Shown in pieces: positions 1 through 6,993 of a stretch of 60,296 nt of DNA. The stretch comes from an uncultured Blautia sp. (GTDB taxonomy: Bacteria > Bacillota > Clostridia > Lachnospirales > Lachnospiraceae): contig CATXEA010000021.1 of the NCBI GenBank assembly GCA_958367245.1, positions 1 through 60,296 on the forward strand, in the 5' to 3' direction. The notes below the pieces were generated by a model, which was given only the letters and a program-made list of their open reading frames with translations, had not been told where the DNA came from and did not search any database. The translations under genes were made by a program, and so were the position numbers. Every line of letters begins with the position of its first letter. Position 1 is the stretch's first letter.

Positions 1-47
1 CAGTAATGTACGGAGCTGACTGTTACTAATAGGTCGAGGGCTTGACC
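1..47 (+). rRNA. 23S ribosomal RNA, 3' end (partial)
   Basis: The first bases carry the conserved 3' end of bacterial 23S rRNA: a helix 101-type segment with GTTACTAATAGGTCGAGG followed by GCTTGACC, which normally pairs with the 5' end of the molecule. The gene starts upstream of the window. The exact mature end, about base 47, is inferred from the closing GACC. No 5S rRNA or tRNA follows before the first protein gene. Confidence 0.9.
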
Positions 48-51
48 AAAA

Positions 52-112
52 AGCTTCAAAAGCGGTCAGGATGTAGCAACGAAGTTGCGAGGTGACCGAT
101 TTTGAAGAAGCT
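52..112 (+). other. Long imperfect stem-loop just after 23S rRNA
   Basis: CGGTCA (63-68) pairs with TGACCG (93-98) and TTCAAAA (55-61) with TTTTGAA (100-106). An inner hairpin GCAAC-gaa-GTTGC (76-80/84-88) caps the structure. It has no U tail, so it is not itself a terminator. A role in rRNA 3' processing is inferred from its position only. Confidence 0.6.
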
Positions 113-173
113 GGGAATTTTAGTTCTCAAGGAATTGTCAACATGTATGTAGTTTTAAAGGTATAAATGAATG

Positions 174-203
174 AGCAGTAGCCAAGTAGGCTGCTGTTTT
201 TTT
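174..203 (+). terminator. Intrinsic terminator of the rRNA operon
   Basis: AGCAGTAGCC and GGCTGCT form a hairpin around AAGTA, followed by seven T residues. It ends the rRNA transcript. Bases 48-325 hold no gene; a TATAAT at 283-288 may serve bcp, but no good -35 box accompanies it. Confidence 0.75.
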
Positions 204-325
204 GTTTACAGTGAGTTCGAATGGGACTTACCCGCTTTGGTTTTTGAAATAAATTCTTCTATACATCTTTGTTTGTATAAAGTATAATACCTACTATAAA
301 AAACAAGTTAAGGAGGAATACGTAT

Positions 326-790
326 ATGTTGGAAGTTGGAAGTAAGGCGCCGGAATTTACATTACCAGATCAGAACGGAGAGATGCATAGTCTTCAGGAT
401 TATAAAGGAAAAAAAGTTATTCTGTATTTTTACCCAAGGGACAATACTCCGGGCTGCACAAAGCAGGCGTGTGGATACAGTGAACATTATCCGCAGATTG
501 AAGAAAAAAATGCAGTTGTTCTTGGAATCAGCAAAGATAGTGTCGCATCACATAAGAAATTTGAAGAAAAGCAGGGATTAACTTTTACGATTCTTTCAGA
601 CCCGGAACTGGAAGTGATTAAAGCTTATGATGTATGGAAAGAGAAAAAAAATTATGGAAAAGTGTCAATGGGAGTAGTTCGTACAACTTATCTGATTGAT
701 GAAGAAGGTACGATTATTTTTTCAAATGATAAAGTAAAAGCAGCAGACGATCCTGAAAAAATGTTGGGAATTCTAAATACAGGGGTATAA
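326..790 (+). CDS. bcp: Thioredoxin-dependent thiol peroxidase (BCP-type peroxiredoxin)
   Basis: This 154-residue protein matches the usual length of atypical 2-Cys peroxiredoxins of the BCP/PrxQ class. It would reduce hydrogen peroxide and organic hydroperoxides in the cytoplasm, using thioredoxin as electron donor. The active-site stretch NTPGCTKQACG holds the peroxidatic Cys44 and a resolving Cys49, the classic five-residue spacing. An AAGGAGG ribosome binding site lies about 10 bases before the ATG. The stop is separated from yaaA by only three bases, so the two are almost certainly one operon for peroxide defence, which suits an anaerobe meeting oxygen. No oddity was seen. Confidence 0.95.
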   Translation: MLEVGSKAPEFTLPDQNGEMHSLQDYKGKKVILYFYPRDNTPGCTKQACGYSEHYPQIEEKNAVVLGISKDSVASHKKFEEKQGLTFTILSDPELEVIKAYDVWKEKKNYGKVSMGVVRTTYLIDEEGTIIFSNDKVKAADDPEKMLGILNTGV

Positions 791-793
791 ATA

Positions 794-1540
794 ATGAAAA
801 TCATTATTTCACCGGCGAAAAAAATGAATATTGATACGGATACGCTGGAGGTCAGAGGACTTCCGGTGTATCTGAGCGAAGGAGAATATTTGCGGGATTA
901 TCTCCGCAGTTTTACTTACGATGAATTGAAGACAATGTGGAAATGTAACGATCAGATTGCTACGCTGAATTATGAAAGACTTCAGAACATGGATTTCAGA
1001 AAAAATCTGACACCGGCTCTTTTGGCATATGATGGAATTCAATACCAGTATATGGCTCCGGCAGTGTTGGAAAATGATCATTGGAAATATGTTCAGGAAC
1101 ATGTCTGTATTATTTCAGGTATGTATGGTGTTGTTCATCCATTGGATGGTATTACTCCGTATCGTTTAGAAATGCAGACTAAGCTGAAACTTCCGGGCGC
1201 GAAAAATCTTTATGATTATTGGGGAAGAAAAATTTATCAGGAAGTAGCAAAAGATACAGATGTTATAATCAATTTGGCTTCAAAAGAATACAGTAAGTGT
1301 ATAGAAAAAGAATTGAATGACAATATAAAGTATATTACCTGTATATTTGGGGAATATAAAGATGACAAAGTAATCGAAAAAGGCGTACACGTTAAGATGG
1401 CCAGAGGCGAGATGGTACGTTTTATGGCAGAAAATAATATCAAATCTCCTGAAGAAATGAAAAATTTCTCGCGTCTTGGCTATCGGTTTTCAGATAAAGA
1501 ATCTACAGAAACCAGGTATGTTTTTATAAAATATGCTTAA
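794..1540 (+). CDS. yaaA: Peroxide stress protein YaaA (DUF328 family)
   Basis: The 248-residue product begins MKIIISPAKKM, the hallmark start of the YaaA/DUF328 family, and has normal family length. In Escherichia coli YaaA limits free iron and so protects DNA from Fenton damage during peroxide stress; it binds DNA with a helix-hairpin-helix-like fold. That role is family knowledge and is carried over here by inference. The gene follows bcp at three bases and shares its transcript, which fits a joint oxidative-stress role. A clear hairpin terminator follows at 1548-1587. Confidence 0.93.
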   Translation: MKIIISPAKKMNIDTDTLEVRGLPVYLSEGEYLRDYLRSFTYDELKTMWKCNDQIATLNYERLQNMDFRKNLTPALLAYDGIQYQYMAPAVLENDHWKYVQEHVCIISGMYGVVHPLDGITPYRLEMQTKLKLPGAKNLYDYWGRKIYQEVAKDTDVIINLASKEYSKCIEKELNDNIKYITCIFGEYKDDKVIEKGVHVKMARGEMVRFMAENNIKSPEEMKNFSRLGYRFSDKESTETRYVFIKYA

Positions 1541-1547
1541 GATATAA

Positions 1548-1587
1548 GAAAATCCACTAACCTCAGATTGAGTTTTAGTGGATTTTT
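1548..1587. terminator. Bidirectional terminator between yaaA and the sugar kinase gene
   Basis: AATCCACTAA (1551-1560) and TTAGTGGATT (1575-1584) form a perfect ten-pair stem with T residues on the plus side and A residues on the other. It can end both the bcp-yaaA transcript and the minus-strand kinase transcript. Confidence 0.85.
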
Positions 1588-1597
1588 CATAAAAAAT

Positions 1598-2722
1598 TTA
1601 AAGTGGAACTTTAGACCATCCGTTCTCTATCTTCTGTTTCATTTCATCTATAGATTTCAGCCCGCTTAAAGCATCATAGGAGGTGACACAGCAAGCGCCT
1701 GCTGCTGCGGCAAACTGTACGGATTCTTCGGGTCCGCAGCCGTTCAGGACTGCTGTTAAAAAGCCTGCAATGCTGATATCTCCGGCTCCTGTTCCTGATA
1801 AGATTCGATCAGGTACAAAGCTCTTTTCAAAACCGCTTTTGTCAGCCCATTTTTCAGAATCCAGTTCGATGCGGGAACTGATTCCCTGCAGAACTTTCCG
1901 GTTGGAAACCTGATAATAGATTCCCTTCACTCCACATTTAATTAATAGAACTTTTGCGCCCAGCTCCATACATTGATTTGCGAGAGGTATGATATCATTT
2001 TCAATATCAAGAATCTCGGTAATATCACGATTTCCGGCTCGCTCTATCCATGTGCTGAGTCGTTTGGGGTCCAGCATGAAGCACAATTCCTCTGCGCTTG
2101 GAACAAGAAAATCTACAAAGGGTATTACATGTTCGAGAATTTTTTTCCAGTCTGCCTGTCCTGCTTTTGAAGAAGGGTCTATAGAAGCGAAATCCAGTGA
2201 AGTTGCAGCACCGCAGTCTTTCGCTTTTTTCATAATGCTTATCAATTCTTTGCCATTGTCTTTGAAAACAGATTCCATAAGAGGAGGATATCCGAAATGA
2301 AACAGAGAGGCATCCTGAAGAGCGCTTAATGGAATATCATCTGCGCAAAAAGAATCATTTGCTCCCGGATTATGAAGAAAAATCCGGTCTGTTCCCGGGA
2401 CAGCCAAGACAATAGAATAGGAAGTAGAATCTTTCTCTGAAAAAAGAATATCTTTATCGGAATCATATTTTTTCAGAATACTGCAGATAATTTCACCAAA
2501 AGGGTCTTTTCCGATTTTCCCCATAATGGAAACGTCTGCACCCAATAATTTCATTGCCAGTCCTGTGTTGGCTGCGCTGCCGCCTGTATGGATATCTGCT
2601 GCATCAGTGTGGACAAGCTTTCCGGGGGATAGGATATCTGAGAGTTTGTAATTGTTTTCTGACTGGAAAACAGGAGTGATATCCAGACAGATATGTCCTG
2701 CTGCAATCACTTTCTTTTTCAT
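1598..2722 (-). CDS. PfkB-family carbohydrate kinase (ribokinase-like), substrate unknown
   Basis: This 374-residue protein is a cytoplasmic ATP-dependent kinase of the ribokinase/PfkB superfamily. The N-terminal signature GGSAANTG lies at residues 47-54. The C-terminal signature SGTGAGD ends in Asp315, the expected catalytic base next to the anion hole. It is longer than a typical ribokinase (about 310), with extra residues around 210-245. The start ATG is preceded by AAAGGCGGG. The neighbour in the opposite direction is a sulfatase-maturase/sulfatase pair, so phosphorylation of a desulfated sugar is possible but is inference only. Substrate cannot be read from the sequence. Confidence 0.85.
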   Translation of the reverse strand: MKKKVIAAGHICLDITPVFQSENNYKLSDILSPGKLVHTDAADIHTGGSAANTGLAMKLLGADVSIMGKIGKDPFGEIICSILKKYDSDKDILFSEKDSTSYSIVLAVPGTDRIFLHNPGANDSFCADDIPLSALQDASLFHFGYPPLMESVFKDNGKELISIMKKAKDCGAATSLDFASIDPSSKAGQADWKKILEHVIPFVDFLVPSAEELCFMLDPKRLSTWIERAGNRDITEILDIENDIIPLANQCMELGAKVLLIKCGVKGIYYQVSNRKVLQGISSRIELDSEKWADKSGFEKSFVPDRILSGTGAGDISIAGFLTAVLNGCGPEESVQFAAAAGACCVTSYDALSGLKSIDEMKQKIENGWSKVPL

Positions 2723-2832
2723 ATACGCCCGCCTTTCTTGAAGAAATACTCCGCCTGCTTTGCAGAATGCAGATTTGAAAAATACACGTTCTTTTCACTT
2801 GAATTGAGATTTCTTCTGATGTTATATTTAAG

Positions 2833-2861
2833 ATGATAGCAAACCGGGAAAAGCAAATCAA
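2833..2861 (-). promoter_or_regulatory. Predicted promoter of the PfkB kinase gene
   Basis: Read on the minus strand: TTGATT (2861-2856), a 17-base spacer, then TATCAT (2838-2833). The match to the housekeeping sigma consensus is good. The leader would be about 105 bases. Confidence 0.6.
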
Positions 2862-2868
2862 CTGTATC

Positions 2869-2885
2869 ATGGAATATAATTCCAT
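2869..2885. promoter_or_regulatory. Perfect 17-bp palindrome, candidate operator overlapping a -10 box
   Basis: ATGGAAT-ATA-ATTCCAT has perfect seven-base arms. Its centre contains TATAAT (2875-2880), well placed as the -10 box for the gene starting at 2929. The kinase -35 box lies eight bases to the left. A bound repressor could therefore affect both divergent transcripts. The regulator is not in the window. Confidence 0.5.
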
Positions 2886-2928
2886 AAATATTTGACTTAC
2901 GGATAACTGCGCGGAAAGGACAACTTAA

Positions 2929-4026
2929 ATGAAACAATTACAGCTATTAATAAAACCTGCATCGTCCATGTGTGATCTTTGCTGCGAATATTGCTTTTAT
3001 AAAGATGAGGCTGCACACAGAGAAACACAAAACTACGGAATTATGGATAAAGGTACAAGAGAAGCGCTGATTAGAAATGCACTTTCCTGTACACAGGAGT
3101 GTGTATTTGCATTTCAGGGAGGAGAACCTGTTCTCGCAGGACTTGATTGGTTCAGAGAATTTGTGAGCTATGTGGAAATGGAAAAGAGACAGGGGCAGAA
3201 AGTCTATTATACGATTCAGACGAATGGAATGCTGATAGATGAAGCCTGGCTCGATTTTCTGAAGGAAAATCATTTTCTTGTAGGACTTTCACTGGATGGG
3301 ACAGAGGAAATACATAATAAATACCGAAAAGACAGCCGTGGTCAGGGAACCTTTGCCCAAGTATATGAAACAGCGAAGAAAATACAGAAAAGAGGAATTG
3401 AGCTGAATATTCTTACTGTACTTACAGGAGAATCAGCGAAGCGTGTGGAAGAGATTTATAATTTTTTCAAGAGGGAGGGATTTATATATCAGCAGTATAT
3501 CCCATGTCTTGACCCTCTTGGAGAAAATCATGGAGATTTTCCCTATTCCATACATCCCGCAGAATATGAGACAGCTTTGAAAACACTCTTTGACCTGTGG
3601 TTTCAGGATACGGTAAGAGGAGGAACTTATTTTATCAGGCAGTTTGAAAACTGGATGATGCTTCTGACAGGCGGCGAGCCGGAGGCATGTTCCATGTGCG
3701 GCAGATGTACCATGCAGAATGTAATTGAAGCCAACGGAAATGTATATCCCTGTGATTTTTATGCGCTGGATGAGCATTTGGCAGGAAATGTTAAAGAATA
3801 TAGCTTTGAGGAGCTGGGAAAAAGGGCTGAAAATATGGCGTTTCTTAAAAATGCAGAACAGCGTGACCGGAAATGCGGAGAATGCAGATATTATCCTCTG
3901 TGCAGAGGAGGATGCCGCAGAGAGGTCTTTTTTGATGGAAAGAACTATTGTCAGTATTTTTGCGAAGCATATTATAATTTTTTTGAATATGCGCTATATA
4001 AAATGGAATGGCTACTGGAAAAATAA
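2929..4026 (+). CDS. Anaerobic sulfatase-maturating enzyme (radical SAM/SPASM)
   Basis: This 365-residue protein oxidises the active-site cysteine of a sulfatase to C-alpha-formylglycine without oxygen. The radical SAM cluster motif CX3CX2C is present at Cys15, Cys19 and Cys22. The C-terminal third holds the SPASM cysteines: CSMCGRC, then YPCDF, then the closing group CGECRYYPLCRGGC and CQYFC, which ligate two further 4Fe-4S clusters. The length fits the AnSME family (about 370). It acts in the cytoplasm on the sulfatase encoded 51 bases downstream, whose motif is of the Cys type. The two genes form a dedicated enzyme-substrate pair, probably controlled through the palindrome at 2869-2885. 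Confidence 0.93.
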   Translation: MKQLQLLIKPASSMCDLCCEYCFYKDEAAHRETQNYGIMDKGTREALIRNALSCTQECVFAFQGGEPVLAGLDWFREFVSYVEMEKRQGQKVYYTIQTNGMLIDEAWLDFLKENHFLVGLSLDGTEEIHNKYRKDSRGQGTFAQVYETAKKIQKRGIELNILTVLTGESAKRVEEIYNFFKREGFIYQQYIPCLDPLGENHGDFPYSIHPAEYETALKTLFDLWFQDTVRGGTYFIRQFENWMMLLTGGEPEACSMCGRCTMQNVIEANGNVYPCDFYALDEHLAGNVKEYSFEELGKRAENMAFLKNAEQRDRKCGECRYYPLCRGGCRREVFFDGKNYCQYFCEAYYNFFEYALYKMEWLLEK

Positions 4027-4077
4027 AAATAATCTGTTATAATGGGGTGTAAAATACTAATTTGGGGGTATAAAGCA

Positions 4078-5562
4078 ATGAACAGGAAACCTAATGTAAT
4101 CTATATTCTGGCAGATGATATGGGATATGGGGATATCAGCGCCTTTAACGAAAAATGTCCTTTTGAGACGCCTCATCTGGATGAACTCTGTGCAAACGGG
4201 GTGAGATTTACAGATGCACATTCTTCTTCTGCTGTATGTACACCGTCCAGATACAGCATTCTTACGGGAAGATATAACTGGCGTTCCCGACTGAAATCTT
4301 ATGTGGTGGGGGGATATTCAGAGCCACTGATTGAGGAAGGCAGAAAGACGGTAGCAAATCTCTTTAAAGAGAACGGATACCGTACAGTTATGATTGGTAA
4401 ATGGCACCTTGGAATGGATTTCACGAAAACACCGGAGTTTTTTGAAGAGCCGGAATTTGATGCATGCAAGGGTGTTGACTATGAAGGAAAAATCAACAGA
4501 TCGCCTGTGAGCAATGGATTCGATTACTATTTTGGAATCAGCGGTTCCCTTGATATGCCGCCGTATATTTATATCGAGAATGACCATTTCACAGAAGTTC
4601 CCGACCATGAAACAGAAAGTAAGGGCAAGAAATTCTGGAGAAAAGGTCCGACAGGACCAAGTTTTAAACATGAAAATGTACTGGATGAGCTGACAGAAAA
4701 GGTGACAGAAGAAATTGAGAGAAATAAAAATCAGGAAAAACCGTTTTTTATTTATTTCCCGATGCCAGCGCCGCATACACCAATCCTTCCTTCAGAAGAA
4801 TTTGTCGGTAAGTCAGGTACAAATGAATACGGAGATTTCGTATTACACTGTGATGACGTAGTAGGACGCGTTACAAAGAAACTGAAAGAAACAGGACTTT
4901 ATGATAATACTATTGTTATCTATACTTCAGATAACGGCTGCTCTCCAATGGCGAATTATGAGGAATTAAAAGAAAAAGGACACAATCCAAGCTATGTGTT
5001 CAGAGGAACGAAATCCGACATTTATGAAGGCGGACACAGAATTCCTCTGATTGTACAGTGGCCGGAGAGTATGAAGGGCGGAGCTGTCTGTGAAAAGATT
5101 GTATGCCTTTCAGATTTCATGGCAACTATGGCAGAAATTCTGGGAACAGAGCTTCCCGATAACTGTGCGGAGGACAGCGTAAGTAACCTTTCTCTCTGGA
5201 AGGAGCCGGAAGGAGCAGAGGTTCGGGAGGATATTGTACATCAGAGTATTGACGGTTCTCTGTCCATAAGAAGAGGAAACTTCAAGCTGGAATTATGTCA
5301 GGGTTCCGGCGGCTGGTCAGAACCTGTTTCCGGTAAATTTGACCCGGAACTTCCGAGATTCCAGTTGTATGACCTTTCTCAGGATATTGGAGAGAGAAGA
5401 AATGTCATCGAAGAATATCCTGAGCTTGCCAGAGAACTGAAGCGTACTCTGAAGGCGTATGTTGAGAACGGAAGAAGTACGCCGGGAGAGGTTCAGTCCA
5501 ATAATGGACAGAGAATTTGGGAAACCATCGCATGGTTAGACGAAGAGGATGACGAATTATAG
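4078..5562 (+). CDS. Type I sulfatase, Cys-type
   Basis: The start chosen is the ATG at 4078, giving 494 residues, because GGGGGT precedes it and family similarity begins at NRKPNVIYILADDMGYGD; an ATG at 4042 in the same frame would only add a non-conserved tail. Metal ligands Asp13 and Asp14 and the signature CTPSRYSILTGR, with Cys54 as the residue converted to formylglycine, mark a type I sulfatase that hydrolyses sulfate esters. No signal peptide is present, so it should act in the cytoplasm on imported sulfated sugars or small molecules. The maturase is encoded just upstream. The substrate is unknown. The gene ends in TAG, showing that TAG serves as a normal stop in this genome. Confidence 0.92.
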   Translation: MNRKPNVIYILADDMGYGDISAFNEKCPFETPHLDELCANGVRFTDAHSSSAVCTPSRYSILTGRYNWRSRLKSYVVGGYSEPLIEEGRKTVANLFKENGYRTVMIGKWHLGMDFTKTPEFFEEPEFDACKGVDYEGKINRSPVSNGFDYYFGISGSLDMPPYIYIENDHFTEVPDHETESKGKKFWRKGPTGPSFKHENVLDELTEKVTEEIERNKNQEKPFFIYFPMPAPHTPILPSEEFVGKSGTNEYGDFVLHCDDVVGRVTKKLKETGLYDNTIVIYTSDNGCSPMANYEELKEKGHNPSYVFRGTKSDIYEGGHRIPLIVQWPESMKGGAVCEKIVCLSDFMATMAEILGTELPDNCAEDSVSNLSLWKEPEGAEVREDIVHQSIDGSLSIRRGNFKLELCQGSGGWSEPVSGKFDPELPRFQLYDLSQDIGERRNVIEEYPELARELKRTLKAYVENGRSTPGEVQSNNGQRIWETIAWLDEEDDEL

Positions 5563-5612
5563 GATTCAGGCATCTGCCGGTAAAGAAAATTGAGATAATG
5601 TAAAAAAAACAC

Positions 5613-5641
5613 TATACAAGCAATCTATTTCGCATTATAAT
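5613..5641 (+). promoter_or_regulatory. Predicted promoter of the CofE-like gene
   Basis: TATACA (5613-5618) and a perfect TATAAT (5636-5641) are separated by 17 bases. The gene begins 64 bases further on. It suggests the gene is transcribed separately from the sulfatase pair. Confidence 0.55.
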
Positions 5642-5705
5642 ATAAGGGTATGGCTAATTGCTGTCGTACGATTCTATTTCACAGAATGTGAGGGTTTAAA
5701 TAAAG

Positions 5706-6899
5706 ATGAACGAAAGAAAAGTAGGAACCATTTCAAGAGGAATTCGCTGTCCGATTATTCGTGAAGGTGATAACCTTGCTGATATTGTAGTAAACAGTGT
5801 ACTGGAAGCTGCTGAGAGCGAAGGCTTCGAATTAAGAGACAGAGACGTTATTTCTGTTACAGAATCTGTTGTAGCCAGAGCACAGGGAAATTATGCTTCT
5901 GTACAGAATATCGCAGATGATGTGAAAGCGAAACTCGGCGGAGGTACAGTGGGTGTTATTTTCCCAATCCTTTCCAGAAACCGTTTTGCAATCTGTCTGA
6001 AAGGTATTGCAATGGGGGCAAAGAAAGTCGTTCTGATGCTCAGCTATCCAAGCGATGAGGTAGGAAACGAACTGGTTTCCCTTGACCGTCTTGATGAAGC
6101 GAACGTAAATCCATATTCAGACGTACTGACCCTGGAAAGATACCGTGAGCTTTTCGGTGAGAACAAGCATACCTTTACAGGCGTAGATTATGTTGAATAT
6201 TACAGCCAGATTGTGAAAGAAGCAGGAGCAGAGGTAGAAGTTATTTTTGCCAATAACCCACGTGCAATCCTTCCATATGCGAAACATATCATCAACTGTG
6301 ATATTCATACAAGAGTAAGAACCAAACGTATCCTTATGGCTGCGGGAGCAGAGGTTGTATGCGGTCTCGACGGTATTTTAAACGCGCCGGTGAACGGCAG
6401 CGGATGCAACGAGAAATACGGTCTTCTCGGCTCTAATAAATCCACAGAGGATACAATTAAGCTCTTCCCAAGAGAGTGTACAGATTTCGTTCTGGACATC
6501 CAGAAACAGATTCTTAACAGAACAGGCAAGCATGTAGAGGTTATGGTATACGGCGACGGCGCGTTCAAGGATCCTGTAGGAAAAATCTGGGAGCTTGCTG
6601 ACCCGGTTGTTTCTCCGGCTTATACACCGGGACTTGAGGGAACACCGAACGAAGTGAAACTGAAATATCTTGCTGATAATGATTTCAAGGATCTCTCCGG
6701 AGAAGCATTAAGAGATGCGATCAGTAAACGTATTAAAGAAAAGAGCGACAACCTTGTAGGCGATATGGCTTCTCAGGGAACAACACCGAGACGTCTTACA
6801 GACCTTATTGGTTCTCTTTGCGACCTTACAAGCGGTTCAGGCGACAAAGGTACGCCGATCATTCTTGTACAGGGTTACTTTGATAACTTCACAAACTAA
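5706..6899 (+). CDS. CofE-like protein (coenzyme F420-0:L-glutamate ligase family), function uncertain
   Basis: The 397-residue product resembles the CofE family (COG1478), which adds glutamate to coenzyme F420-0 with GTP in methanogens and actinobacteria. Recognisable family features include the early segment RDVISVTESVVARAQG and the acidic/glycine-rich MVYGDGAFKDPVGKIWELADPVV region. It is much longer than CofE itself (about 250), with an added middle region and a C-terminal tail rich in Gly, Ser and Thr. No other F420 gene is in the window, and Lachnospiraceae are not known to make F420, so the true substrate may be another amide ligation. The gene stands alone between its own promoter and a strong terminator. 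Family call moderate, function open. Confidence 0.6.
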   Translation: MNERKVGTISRGIRCPIIREGDNLADIVVNSVLEAAESEGFELRDRDVISVTESVVARAQGNYASVQNIADDVKAKLGGGTVGVIFPILSRNRFAICLKGIAMGAKKVVLMLSYPSDEVGNELVSLDRLDEANVNPYSDVLTLERYRELFGENKHTFTGVDYVEYYSQIVKEAGAEVEVIFANNPRAILPYAKHIINCDIHTRVRTKRILMAAGAEVVCGLDGILNAPVNGSGCNEKYGLLGSNKSTEDTIKLFPRECTDFVLDIQKQILNRTGKHVEVMVYGDGAFKDPVGKIWELADPVVSPAYTPGLEGTPNEVKLKYLADNDFKDLSGEALRDAISKRIKEKSDNLVGDMASQGTTPRRLTDLIGSLCDLTSGSGDKGTPIILVQGYFDNFTN

Positions 6900-6912
6900 G
6901 AGAAAATAAACA

Positions 6913-6951
6913 AAAAAACGGCTTCCGTAAATTTCACGGAAGCCGTTTTTG
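6913..6951. terminator. Strong bidirectional terminator
   Basis: ACGGCTTCCGT and ACGGAAGCCGT form an 11-pair stem with a seven-base loop, flanked by A residues on the left and T residues on the right. It can end the plus-strand CofE-like gene and the minus-strand GH85 gene. Confidence 0.9.
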
Positions 6952-6993
6952 TACTTTTGGGTATATACATTACCGAGGGGAGATAAGACCGGA

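Noticed and set aside
4042..4077. An upstream ATG extending the sulfatase by 12 residues
   Set aside because: The extension is not conserved in type I sulfatases and a better ribosome site serves the ATG at 4078.
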